A stretch of 20,292 nt of DNA from an uncultured Lachnospiraceae bacterium (GCA_910578715.1 CAJTRL010000068.1:1-20292), one strand, 5' to 3'. Shown: positions 7,342 to 14,826, numbered from the stretch's first letter. Notes: generated by a model from the sequence alone, not told the origin. Numbers and translations: made by a program.

Positions 7342-7393
7342 GATTCCGGCAGAAAAGAAGAAATGTCAGCCTGATTTTCGGAGGCACCCTGAT

Positions 7394-7434
7394 AAACGGG
7401 GCGGGTCATTTTCGGATTCACCGCCCCGTTTTTT
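7394..7434 (+). terminator. Intrinsic terminator after the cysteine-motif gene
   Basis: An 11-bp perfect stem (AAACGGGGCGG at 7394-7404 with CCGCCCCGTTT at 7421-7431) and a 16-base loop are followed by a T-run to 7434. It ends 25 bases before the stop codon of the convergent permease gene, so it also separates the two convergent units. Confidence 0.9.
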
Positions 7435-7459
7435 ATAAACCTTCCGAACCCTCACCACT

Positions 7460-9376
7460 TCATTCAATGCCCGCATTCTTCCGGTATAATAACACCGACA
7501 GCAGATAAAAGCCCGCAAAAATAACAAATATGATAAGAACGCTTACCAGATTGACCATTTTCAGATTTTTCGACATCAGATTTTCCAGCGCATGCACGGA
7601 AAACCAGGAAGAAAGCGCCATCAGCAGAAACGGCATCGCATAGGATGCAAACAGTTCCCCCGCCACCGAACGGCCGAGACTTTTCGTGGAAATTCCAATT
7701 TTTTTCAACACCCCATACCGTTCTTTTTCTTCAAAGGCATCGTTATAGATTTTCATAAAGAGAATGCTTCCGCTGGCAAGTACGAAAACAAGAAAGACGA
7801 ATACGCAAAGGGAATATTCCACCTTAATCCATCCGATTTCTTCGCTTTCCGGATTCACTGCGACAAGGCCCACATAACTGTCTTCCGCATTGTATGTCAG
7901 ACCATTCAGCTTCTCCCGGCCCGCCTCGAAATTCCCGCCGTCCGCAATTTTGTACTGATACGTATAGGTCTGCTGCTCAAAGGCCTCTCCCTGACCGCAC
8001 GTTTCAAGCAGCTCATCATAAGTTTTATCGCTGACGATATAATAGTCGTGGCTCTCCTGTAAATATCCAAGATAAGGCGTTGTCGTGCTGTCAATCTGGT
8101 GAAACGCTTTCCCGTCAATCTCTACCGTCTTTTCTTTTTCCCCCGGCAGAAAAGACATCAGTTTTATATAATCCAAATCAATGAGTTCGTCATCTGCCAG
8201 ATTTTCATAGGGAAACGCAAGCCCCGTATCTTCCGCCAGCTTTTTCACATCGGAAAAGGCCAGAATGCCGCGTTTGTAGCCGCCGGAAAAATGACTGCCG
8301 TCCATGCCGAAAAAGGCCAGACAGCCGTGGTAGGCGATTTCGTTGTCCTGTTCGATAACATCCGTCAGTTCTTCTTCCAAATCCGGCCTGTCACTTATAA
8401 TCTGGTAGGTATAGTGATTCCTGAAATTCACGATATTGTCGTACTGCCCTTTTTCCGCAAAGGCCGCGGCAATCGCCGTGACGGAACAGGTGAGGAGCAC
8501 ACAGGTCATGGCATAGGTCCTGTAATTCTTTCTCATACGGAATACGATATTGTTGACCCAGAGCGTCCGTTCTTTCCGGTAGAGAAATTGTTTACACCTG
8601 GAAAGCCGCCCGAACAGCAAGGGAAGAAAACCGCCAAAAAGCAGATAGGTTCCGACAATAACAAGCACTGTTGCAAGGAACAGATTTCCCATCACATTCC
8701 CGCCCGTTTCCCGGATGGCAAGCACATAACCGTTCGCAAGAATGCAGATGCCGAGCGCCGCCTTTATCAGCAGAAAAAGGCCGCCCTCCGCCATGTATTC
8801 ATGCTGTCTGGCCGCGGAAATCATTTCCAGCACGCTGCTTTTTACCAGATTCCGGTACCCTTTCCATACAAACACGGCATATACCGCCGTATAAAGCAGC
8901 GCGGTGATAAGTACCGGCTGTAAAGCGAAGCGGAAAGATATCTCAATGGAGATTTCGGAAAGCCTCAGTAAAATCATCTGAAAAAGCCAGGTCGTCACCA
9001 CGCCTGAGCAAAGGCCGAAAAGAAGCGCCGCGGCCCCTGTGAAAATAGTTTCCAGCGCATAAAGTCTGCCGATTTTCTTGTTTGTCAGACCCATAAATAT
9101 GAAAATTCCAATCTCCTTTTTTCTTCTGGTCAGAAAAACGTTGGACGCGTACCAGACAAAAAAGAACAGGAAGCACACGAGCACAAAAGAAATTACCCGG
9201 ATGATGATGTCAATATATTCTTTGTTCCGCTCCCCCAGCGCCTGAAAGGTCTCCGAATAAATCAGATTCACAAAATCAAACAGAATCATAACCGTAAAGG
9301 CAAGGGACAGAATCATGGAAAAGTAATTGCGGAAACTTTTCCGGAAATTGTGCAATGCAAGCCCTCTAATTGTCAT
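7460..9376 (-). CDS. BceB-type ABC transporter permease (FtsX family)
   Basis: Membrane permease of 638 residues with the architecture of BceB/VraG-type antimicrobial peptide transporters. TM1 is at about 19-40, TM2-4 at about 58-170 with the cytoplasmic FtsX signature RRKKEIGIFIFMGLTNKKIG (84-103), further TMs at about 200-220, 233-255 and 288-306. A large extracellular domain of about 215 residues (about 310-525) follows, then a TM, a second cytoplasmic FtsX-type loop with EEKERYGVLKKIGI, and two final TMs. The large ectodomain is where Bce systems sense lantibiotics, bacitracin-like or undecaprenyl-bound peptides. The ATG overlaps the ATPase stop by four bases (ATGA) and has GGAGG nine bases upstream, so the two are translationally coupled. 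Substrate is unknown. Confidence 0.93.
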   Translation of the reverse strand: MTIRGLALHNFRKSFRNYFSMILSLAFTVMILFDFVNLIYSETFQALGERNKEYIDIIIRVISFVLVCFLFFFVWYASNVFLTRRKKEIGIFIFMGLTNKKIGRLYALETIFTGAAALLFGLCSGVVTTWLFQMILLRLSEISIEISFRFALQPVLITALLYTAVYAVFVWKGYRNLVKSSVLEMISAARQHEYMAEGGLFLLIKAALGICILANGYVLAIRETGGNVMGNLFLATVLVIVGTYLLFGGFLPLLFGRLSRCKQFLYRKERTLWVNNIVFRMRKNYRTYAMTCVLLTCSVTAIAAAFAEKGQYDNIVNFRNHYTYQIISDRPDLEEELTDVIEQDNEIAYHGCLAFFGMDGSHFSGGYKRGILAFSDVKKLAEDTGLAFPYENLADDELIDLDYIKLMSFLPGEKEKTVEIDGKAFHQIDSTTTPYLGYLQESHDYYIVSDKTYDELLETCGQGEAFEQQTYTYQYKIADGGNFEAGREKLNGLTYNAEDSYVGLVAVNPESEEIGWIKVEYSLCVFVFLVFVLASGSILFMKIYNDAFEEKERYGVLKKIGISTKSLGRSVAGELFASYAMPFLLMALSSWFSVHALENLMSKNLKMVNLVSVLIIFVIFAGFYLLSVLLYRKNAGIE

Positions 9377-10152
9377 GCCCCTTCACCTCCGTTTTCCGAT
9401 GCGCCTCCCATAGACGCCTGTACTTCCATAATGCGGTCGTAAAATTCTTTCCGGTCGTTCCCTCTGCTTATGCGGCAGCGCATTTTTCCGTCGTTTAGAA
9501 AATAAACGTCTCCGGCATAGGAAGCGCAGAAAGCGTCATGCGTCACCATCAGAATCGCCGCCTGCCCCGTTTCATTGACGGTACGAAAACATTCCAGCAA
9601 ATCTTTTCCCGCTTTGGAGTCCAGCGCCCCCGTAGGCTCGTCCGCAAACAGGATTTCCGGCCCGGTAATCAGAGCACGGCACACCGCTCCCCGCTGTTTC
9701 TGTCCGCCGGAAAGCTGGTAAGGATATTTGTCCAGGTGCCTCGTCAGCCCAAACGTCTCCGCCAGTTTCTGCACCTTTTCCAAACAGATTTTTCCGGAAA
9801 CGCCGTTTAAGGAAAGGGGCAGCGCGATATTATCCTGTAAGGTCATGGTGTCCAGCAAGTTATAATCCTGAAAAACAAAACCGATTTTATCCCTTCTGAT
9901 TTGCGACAGTTCCTGATTGGAGATATTCGAAATATTTTTCCCGTCCAGCGTCACAAAGCCCTGGCTCGGCCTGTCGATGGAAGATAAAATATTTAACAGC
10001 GTCGTCTTCCCGGAACCGCTGGGCCCCATGATAGCGATGAAATCGCCCTCATAAATCGTTAAGTCAATTCCTTTTAAGACCCTCGTACGAAAGCCCTTTG
10101 CGCCATAATCCTTCGTCATATTCCTGATTTCCACTACTTTTTTTCCACTCAT
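9373..10152 (-). CDS. BceA-type ABC transporter ATP-binding protein
   Basis: Cytoplasmic ATPase of 259 residues pairing with the FtsX-type permease. Walker A is GPSGSGKTT (43-51), Q-loop Gln95 in FVFQDYNLL, signature LSGGQ (147-151), Walker B ILFADEP (167-173), D-loop ALDS, and H-loop His205 in MVTHD. The residues after the signature read KQRGAVCRAL, where QRVAIARAL is usual; the change lies outside the catalytic set. The protein ends in a Gly/Glu-rich tail that carries the ribosome site of the permease. AGGAGG is seven bases before the ATG at 10152. It is separated from the sensor kinase by about 100 bases that hold repeated TGTAAG boxes, a -10 and a leader hairpin, so the transporter pair can be induced separately. 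Confidence 0.95.
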   Translation of the reverse strand: MSGKKVVEIRNMTKDYGAKGFRTRVLKGIDLTIYEGDFIAIMGPSGSGKTTLLNILSSIDRPSQGFVTLDGKNISNISNQELSQIRRDKIGFVFQDYNLLDTMTLQDNIALPLSLNGVSGKICLEKVQKLAETFGLTRHLDKYPYQLSGGQKQRGAVCRALITGPEILFADEPTGALDSKAGKDLLECFRTVNETGQAAILMVTHDAFCASYAGDVYFLNDGKMRCRISRGNDRKEFYDRIMEVQASMGGASENGGEGA

Positions 10153-10170
10153 AAAGATTCCTCCTGACTT

Positions 10171-10200
10171 CGGTTTTCCCGTCTCCCAATCCGAAAACCG
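10171..10200 (-). other. 8-bp hairpin in the leader of the ABC ATPase gene
   Basis: CGGTTTTC and GAAAACCG (10171-10178 and 10193-10200) form a perfect stem with a 14-base loop, in the predicted 5' leader just upstream of the AGGAGG ribosome site. There is no T-tract, so it is not a terminator; it may stabilise the mRNA or tune translation. Confidence 0.45.
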
Positions 10201-10212
10201 TTCTTTTCCTCT

Positions 10213-10276
10213 ATTTTATAAAAGCAGCTTCCGAAAATCCTTACATCCATCTTACAAATCACCGGAGAATCTTACA
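10213..10276 (-). promoter_or_regulatory. Candidate BceR-type operator and promoter of the ABC transporter genes
   Basis: Reading the minus strand, TGTAAGA occurs at 10276-10270 and 10256-10250, and TGTAAGG at 10245-10239, i.e. offsets of 20 and 11 bases, about two and one helical turns. Eighteen bases beyond the last box is TATAAA (10220-10215). This is the layout of an OmpR-family activated promoter in which regulator boxes replace the -35. The boxes overlap the 3' end of the sensor kinase gene. Confidence 0.5.
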
Positions 10277-11439
10277 TTTCTGTCATAATGAAAAGTAATC
10301 ATAAACCGCGTTCCCCGCCCGTATTCACTTTCCACCCGGATTTCATGGCCGAGCCGTTCCAGAATGACCGAAGCCATATAAAGCCCCATTCCTGTCGATT
10401 TATAGCGGCCGTTGTGATAATTACTGCCCGTATATCCTTTCTCAAAAATCCGCCGGATATCACATTCTTTTATACCTTCGCCGTTATCCTCCACGCACAG
10501 CCGCACGCTTCCCTCCTGTCCTTCCACATAGAAGTTCAGGCGGGGGACGGAGCCTTCCGCAGTCGGGCAGCTTCCGGGTTCACCTGTCAGCGTTTTGCTT
10601 TCCGCTTTTTCCGCTAATGTTTCGCTTTCTGCTTTTTCTGGCGATATATTGCTTTCAGTTTCTTCTGTTGACGTTTCGCTTACCATACTGGATTCTCCAG
10701 CATATTTCACGGCATTGCCAGTCAGCTGGTCCAGCACATAAGTCAGCCAGGACGGGTCGGTATAAACCCATATATCCACATTATTTTGTATCTGTACCGT
10801 AAAATGATTCCGAATCAGAAAAAACTGATGATTATGAATGGAGTTTCTGACGCATTCCATGAGACTTGTTTCCCGAATCTGCAAATCGAACAGGCTGCTC
10901 TGGATTTTGGTGCCGAGCAGCGCGGAATGCAATAACACGTTCATATGCTCCAGCTGTTCCCGCATGGATTCCTTCAAAGACGGCTCCTGTATTTTTTCCG
11001 TCATGCAGAGGCTTGCGGCCAGCGGAATTTTGATTTCATGACACCATTTGGCAAAATAGTCCTGTAATTCGCAGTTTTGCCTAAACTGCTCCCGGAACCG
11101 CTCCTCCAGCACGGCAATATCGTGTTCCACAATCTCCCTGTCTGCCTGTTCTCTGGCCGCAGCGTCCCGGCAGACGGGATGATTTTCTTTTTCTTCCGAC
11201 AGTTCTTTCCAGATAACAATATCCTGCTGCAGTAACTTTTCTTTCTCCTTCCGCCATTTTCTGTCCGATGCAAATTCCACCCCGAACCAGAGCATGAGCA
11301 CAAGCAGCAGTAAAAAATCCAGATAATACAAATAATCTTTCCGGACTTCGGGAAGCAGAAACAGAAAATACAGATGATAGGAAGCGCAGAGAAATACCAT
11401 AAGCAGCATCGTTTTATAACGCTTTTTCAGATAGCTCAT
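10252..11439 (-). CDS. BceS-type intramembrane-sensing histidine kinase
   Basis: Sensor kinase of 395 residues. Two TMs (about 11-30 and 37-55) are separated by a very short extracytoplasmic loop, the hallmark of intramembrane-sensing kinases that are signalled through a Bce permease. The phosphoacceptor is His134 in WCHEIKIPL; N-box Asn242 in LTGNAVKYA; G1 DNGEGI (318-323); G2 STGMGLYM (348-355). Unusual: between the N-box and G1 is an extra Glu/Ser/Thr-rich stretch of about 50 residues (248-298) made of 9-residue repeats, which is absent from ordinary members and should form an unstructured loop on the ATP-binding domain. The ATG overlaps the response regulator stop by four bases (ATGA), so both are co-translated. 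Confidence 0.93.
   Translation of the reverse strand: MSYLKKRYKTMLLMVFLCASYHLYFLFLLPEVRKDYLYYLDFLLLLVLMLWFGVEFASDRKWRKEKEKLLQQDIVIWKELSEEKENHPVCRDAAAREQADREIVEHDIAVLEERFREQFRQNCELQDYFAKWCHEIKIPLAASLCMTEKIQEPSLKESMREQLEHMNVLLHSALLGTKIQSSLFDLQIRETSLMECVRNSIHNHQFFLIRNHFTVQIQNNVDIWVYTDPSWLTYVLDQLTGNAVKYAGESSMVSETSTEETESNISPEKAESETLAEKAESKTLTGEPGSCPTAEGSVPRLNFYVEGQEGSVRLCVEDNGEGIKECDIRRIFEKGYTGSNYHNGRYKSTGMGLYMASVILERLGHEIRVESEYGRGTRFMITFHYDRNVRFSGDL
10573..10680 (-). repeat. 27-bp degenerate tandem repeat inside the sensor kinase gene
   Basis: Four 27-base units encode SETSTEETE, SNISPEKAE, SETLAEKAE and SKTLTGEPG (residues 254-289). The two middle units are the best conserved. The period and composition resemble the repeat at 3661-3741 in an unrelated gene. 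Confidence 0.7.
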
Positions 11440-12116
11440 TCGATATAATACCCCTGCCCTTTCTTCGTTCTAATCAATTCCTTACCGCACATTCCGTTCA
11501 GCTTTGTCCGCAGTCTGCTGACTAATGTGGTCAATGTTCCGTCCGACACAAATTCGTCCGTGCTCCATAAAGTCATCATCAAATCTTCTCTTGTGACGAT
11601 ATCCGGCTTATGCTCCACCAGCTTTGTCAATACCTTTTTTTCCGATTTCGTGAGTTCGATTTCCTCTCCCCGGAGCAGAAGCGAAGCCGTATCCTGTTCA
11701 AAGCAGATATCTTCCTGTAAAAAAACTTTCTCCCTGACCCGGTACTGATACGTTCTGCGCAAAACCGCCTCTATCTTCGTTTTCAGAATCTCCAGCCGGA
11801 AAGGCTTCTCCACATAATCATCACCGCCCTGTGCAATCGCCATCATCTTGTCGTCGTCCCCGCCCCGGCTGCTGATATAAATAAGCGGAATCTCCGAAAT
11901 CTCCCGAATCCGTCTGCACCAGTAAAAGCCGTCATAAAAGGGCAGATTGACATCCATCAGAATTAACTGCGGACGGCATGCCATAAATTGAGAGAGAATA
12001 TCCTCAAATTCCTTTATAATAACCGTCCCATACCCCCATTTTTTCAAAAAAAGGGATATTTCCTCCGCCAGCGCCGCATCGTCTTCCACCAGCATAATCT
12101 TCAATCTGTAATCCAT
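11436..12116 (-). CDS. BceR-type OmpR-family response regulator
   Basis: Response regulator of 226 residues from the start chosen here, the normal length for OmpR-type proteins. The receiver has the acidic pair in LVEDDAAL, the phosphoacceptor Asp in ILMDVNLPFYDGF, the conserved Ser in YISSRG and Lys in VEKPF. The C-terminal winged helix includes IELTKSEKKVLTKL, the recognition-helix region DGTLTTLVSRLRTKL and the wing LIRTKKGQGYYIE. The ATG at 12116 is favoured: AAGGAG lies 13 bases upstream, and the protein begins MDYRLKIMLVEDD. An ATG at 12128 is too close to that ribosome site, and starts further up run back to a terminator-like hairpin. It forms an operon with the kinase and probably controls the transporter genes through the TGTAAG boxes. 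Confidence 0.93.
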   Translation of the reverse strand: MDYRLKIMLVEDDAALAEEISLFLKKWGYGTVIIKEFEDILSQFMACRPQLILMDVNLPFYDGFYWCRRIREISEIPLIYISSRGGDDDKMMAIAQGGDDYVEKPFRLEILKTKIEAVLRRTYQYRVREKVFLQEDICFEQDTASLLLRGEEIELTKSEKKVLTKLVEHKPDIVTREDLMMTLWSTDEFVSDGTLTTLVSRLRTKLNGMCGKELIRTKKGQGYYIE

Positions 12117-12210
12117 TGTGCGATTCATACTCCTTTCAAAGTCTGTCATTCTTCTGCCATTCCGCCCGGAACCCGCCCGGAGCAAAACAGCAGTCATTTT
12201 TGTTTTCATC

Positions 12211-12240
12211 AAAAAAGAACAGACCGGGACTTCCCGGCCT
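12211..12240 (-). terminator. Intrinsic terminator (or attenuator) between sigma pair and Bce genes
   Basis: On the minus strand an 8-bp stem (AGGCCGGG with CCCGGTCT, one G-T pair) closes an AAGT tetraloop and is followed by GTTC and six T. It lies after the FtsX-ectodomain gene and about 95 bases before the response regulator ATG. Because no good promoter is visible in those 95 bases, it may also act as a partial terminator for a transcript starting upstream. Confidence 0.65.
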
Positions 12241-12345
12241 GCCCCTTCCTCTGAATAAAACGATTTCCATCCTGATTTTTCTTCAGATTACGATGTATTC
12301 GTTTCCAAATTTTAGGACATTTTTCTGTACTTCTTTTTAAGAAAA

Positions 12346-12362
12346 TCTTAGATAATCCTTAA
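12346..12362 (-). promoter_or_regulatory. Candidate autoregulatory box pair upstream of the response regulator
   Basis: On the minus strand TTAAGG (12362-12357) and CTAAGA (12351-12346) are offset by 11 bases, the same period and the same TNTAAG[AG] core as the boxes before the ABC ATPase gene. They lie in the 140-bp gap after the FtsX-ectodomain gene, upstream of the terminator-like hairpin. No strong -10 is obvious at the matching distance (TACAGA is the nearest), so the call is tentative. Confidence 0.3.
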
Positions 12363-12376
12363 ATTCCAATTGCGGC

Positions 12377-12982
12377 TCATTCTTCCCACAATCCCGACAC
12401 GAGCCGGACGCCGTCCAGTTCTCCGATGAGTTCCTTCATCTGCGCTGCATCCGCATTAAAAGAAACCCCTACCCGGAAACTGGCGGAATCCGCCAGCGGA
12501 TTCTCTTCAAACGCTTCCATCATTTCCGGCGTCAGATAAGTTTCCCCAAAAGTCTTCCATGCCGTATCTGCATCGATATAGCGGCAGGAAGCGACGCCCT
12601 CCATCTGCTGTAACTGAGTTTCTATCCGGTGCAGTTCCTCCTTCGTAATATCCTTTTCAAAAAAGACATCGAAGTGATGATTGACATAAACGGCATGAGC
12701 CGTCATTCCGGACACCGCCATGACAAACAACATACAGGCGGCAGCCGCGGCGATTCTGACATGGCGCGCCCGGCGTAAACAGGCGTTTTTCCTGTTTCCG
12801 TTTTTGGAAGAACGCGAATCCTTTATCTGTTTTAGAACGGCCTCTTTATTTTGCTGCGGCATTTCCATGTTCCGCAGAGCGTCTTTCCATCCACCGCTTT
12901 CCAGTTTTCGCTCCAGTCTCTGTTCCATATTTCCCGGCGTTCTTTCTTCCAATTTTCCGTTTTCCGGTTTCGTATTGCTCAT
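12377..12982 (-). CDS. One-TM protein with FtsX-like extracellular domain; probable anti-sigma factor
   Basis: Protein of 201 residues from the start used here. The cytoplasmic N-terminus (1-75) is highly charged; a single TM at about 76-98 follows a basic RRARHVR stretch; the outside part (about 102-196) reads like the extracellular domain of FtsX: VFFEKDITKEELHRIETQL, MEGVASCRYIDADTAWKTF, and EENPLADSASFRVGVSF followed by a second beta-alpha unit. No other FtsX membrane segments are present. It lies directly after an ECF sigma factor gene, the usual place of a membrane anti-sigma factor, so it probably holds the sigma factor at the membrane and responds to envelope state. The ATG at 12982 has AGGA eight bases upstream; in-frame ATGs at 13006 and 13042 would add 8 or 20 residues. 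The 5' end contains two A7 runs and an overlapping open frame (ATG at 13076), so the true N-terminus is uncertain. Confidence 0.85.
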   Translation of the reverse strand: MSNTKPENGKLEERTPGNMEQRLERKLESGGWKDALRNMEMPQQNKEAVLKQIKDSRSSKNGNRKNACLRRARHVRIAAAAACMLFVMAVSGMTAHAVYVNHHFDVFFEKDITKEELHRIETQLQQMEGVASCRYIDADTAWKTFGETYLTPEMMEAFEENPLADSASFRVGVSFNADAAQMKELIGELDGVRLVSGLWEE

Positions 12983-13136
12983 TTGTATTTTCCTGTTTTT
13001 TTCCATTTCTTTTTTTCTCTCTTTCCGCCGCGTAATCGGCATAATAGTTCAAAAACATTCCGACTTTCGTCTGCATTTATCTGCCCGTTTCAGCGGACAC
13101 TCAAATTCAACCGTTAATCCTTTCCGCTTTCCAATC

Positions 13137-13604
13137 CTACTCTTCCATTTTCTTTCTCAGCGCTTTTTTGGCCCGCTGCATCCGCTTCTTGACTGCGTTT
13201 TCAGAAACGCCCAGTATCTCTGCGATTTCTTTCAATGAATAGCCTTCGATATAATGCAGCAAAAGCACCGCTTTCCATTTCTGCGGCAGCGCCGCTATCG
13301 TTTCCAGAAGCGCTCTGCTTTCCGCGTCCGGACCGCGGGCAGCTTCCGGTTCCAGCTCATCAATCGGGGAATACAGATGCCTTTTCCGGAACCGCAGCAT
13401 ATCCTTACACAGGTTTATCATCACCCGCAAAAGCCACGCCTTCTCATGCTCCGCATCGCGAAAAACGGGTTCTTTCTGCAGATATTTAAGCAAAACTTCC
13501 TGTATCATATCCTGTACATCCTGAGGCTCTCCAAGCATCATAATACCTGTCCGCCAGAGCAGATTCCCATAGGTTCCGATGAGCTCTTCTATCTTCTGTT
13601 CCAT
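13137..13604 (-). CDS. ECF-type RNA polymerase sigma factor
   Basis: Sigma-70 family protein of 155 residues with only regions 2 and 4, as in ECF sigma factors. Region 2 (about 5-75) includes EPQDVQDMIQEVLLKYLQ (DNA melting and core binding) and WLLRVMINLCKDMLRFRKR. Region 4 (about 100-152) includes LPQKWKAVLLLHYIEGYSLKEIAEILGVSENAVKKRMQRAKKAL, a clear helix-turn-helix that reads the -35. The ATG at 13604 follows AAAGGAG; an in-frame TTG at 13634 is less likely. The next gene, 154 bases downstream, is the FtsX-ectodomain membrane protein, a likely anti-sigma partner. The regulon may include the adjacent Bce genes, but no shared promoter motif could be established by eye. Confidence 0.94.
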   Translation of the reverse strand: MEQKIEELIGTYGNLLWRTGIMMLGEPQDVQDMIQEVLLKYLQKEPVFRDAEHEKAWLLRVMINLCKDMLRFRKRHLYSPIDELEPEAARGPDAESRALLETIAALPQKWKAVLLLHYIEGYSLKEIAEILGVSENAVKKRMQRAKKALRKKMEE

Positions 13605-13744
13605 ACCGCTCCTTTCCAACCGCTCTTTCTCCAAACAGCCGCGCGCCCTGTCTGTTCCATGTTCTGCATTGCAATCCTGGCTTTGCAGTTTTATTGCAGT
13701 TCTGCTATGTACACGTCTACGGCGTATAAAAAGTGACAGGCGCG

Positions 13745-13777
13745 CAAAAAATCCGCATGGCGTACTGCCACGCGGAT
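13745..13777 (-). terminator. Intrinsic terminator after the alpha-hydroxy-acid oxidase gene
   Basis: On the minus strand an 11-bp stem (ATCCGCGTGGC with GCCATGCGGAT, one G-T pair), a 5-base loop and six or more T form a strong terminator. It lies about 30 bases beyond the stop codon at 13807 and insulates the sigma factor gene from the oxidase gene. Confidence 0.88.
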
Positions 13778-13806
13778 AAGTATGTAATTTTATGGCTGTA
13801 TTATTC

Positions 13807-14826
13807 TTATAACCGTATCATGTCCCGTGTAATTTCCGCAAGGCTTCCGGCGCCGCACATGGACATCGTATCGCGCAGCTCTCCCGCCAGCTTTTCGATA
13901 TAAAGGCCGACACCTTCGGCGCCGCCCCCATATAATGCTGTGACAAACGGACGGCAGATGAGCACGCCGTCAGCGCCCATCGCGAGCGCCTTGAAAATAT
14001 CCGTGCCGTTCCGAAGGCCGCCGTCCACCAGGACTTTCACCAGGCTTCCTTTCAGGGCGTCCGCAATTTCCACAAGCACCTCCGCCGTCGCCGGGCACTG
14101 GTCGAGCACGCGGCCGCCGTGATTGCTTACAACGATTGCCGCCGCCCCGGCTTCTTTCGCTTTCAGCGCGCCTTTCACGCTCATAATGCCTTTCACGATA
14201 AAAGGAACGCCCGCCATCCCGGCGATTTCCTTTAATTCTTCCACGCTTTTACTGCCCGCAGGCGGTGTCAGGTTTTTCAGAAAAGGCAGTCCCGCCGCGT
14301 CGATGTCCATCGCCAGCGCAAAACAGCCGGCCTCCTTGCAAAGCTGCATTTTTTCCCGGATGGTCTCCATATTCCAGGGTTTGATGGTCGGAATCCCCTG
14401 TCCTTTCACTTCGGCCAGCGCTTTCGCCGCCTGTCTCACCACCTCCGGGTTCGTACCGTCTCCCGCAAAAGCCGCAATGCCGTTCTCCGCACAGCTTTTC
14501 AGCATCAAATCGTTATAACTTAAATCATCGTATTTTTCTCCGTAATGAAGATTGACCGCTCCCACCGGACCCGCAAAAAAAGGATAGCGGAATGTCTTTC
14601 CAAACAAAGCAAGCGATGTGTCCGGCATCCTGTTTTCGCAAATCGTGTCCATGTTGACACGGATTTCCTGCCACTTATCAAAATTTCTGGCCGCCGTATC
14701 GCCCATGCCCTTTGCCCCCGGTCCGGGTATCTGATTTTTACACGCTCTGCCATTGCAGACCGGACACGCTTTGCAGTATGCGCCGATGCAGCCCCTTGCG
14801 TTTTCCAAAACTTCCTGATATGTCAT
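13807..14826 (-). CDS. FMN-dependent alpha-hydroxy-acid oxidising protein with N-terminal cysteine cluster
   Basis: TIM-barrel flavoprotein of 339 residues related to lactate oxidase, glycolate oxidase and L-lactate dehydrogenase LldD. The catalytic segment IVVSNHGGRVLD has His236 (base), Arg239 and Asp242; Lys212 in FIVKGI contacts FMN, and VDGGLRNGTDIFKALAMGADGVLICRPF (267-294) is the FMN phosphate site with Arg272 and Arg292. Unusual for this family, the N-terminus has five cysteines (13, 18, 21, 24, 29) in CIGAYCKACPVCNGRAC, suggestive of an Fe-S or metal centre that would pass electrons to something other than oxygen. This fits an anaerobe. Substrate is unknown; lactate or another 2-hydroxy acid is a guess. 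AAAGGAG is seven bases before the ATG. The gene has its own promoter and terminator. Confidence 0.9.
   Translation of the reverse strand: MTYQEVLENARGCIGAYCKACPVCNGRACKNQIPGPGAKGMGDTAARNFDKWQEIRVNMDTICENRMPDTSLALFGKTFRYPFFAGPVGAVNLHYGEKYDDLSYNDLMLKSCAENGIAAFAGDGTNPEVVRQAAKALAEVKGQGIPTIKPWNMETIREKMQLCKEAGCFALAMDIDAAGLPFLKNLTPPAGSKSVEELKEIAGMAGVPFIVKGIMSVKGALKAKEAGAAAIVVSNHGGRVLDQCPATAEVLVEIADALKGSLVKVLVDGGLRNGTDIFKALAMGADGVLICRPFVTALYGGGAEGVGLYIEKLAGELRDTMSMCGAGSLAEITRDMIRL

Noticed and set aside
13710..13738. Possible ECF-type autoregulated promoter (TGTCAC, 17 bases, CGTGTA) before the sigma factor gene
   Set aside because: The spacing is right but the -35 lacks the usual AAC core and no second copy was found in the window, so it is only suggestive.
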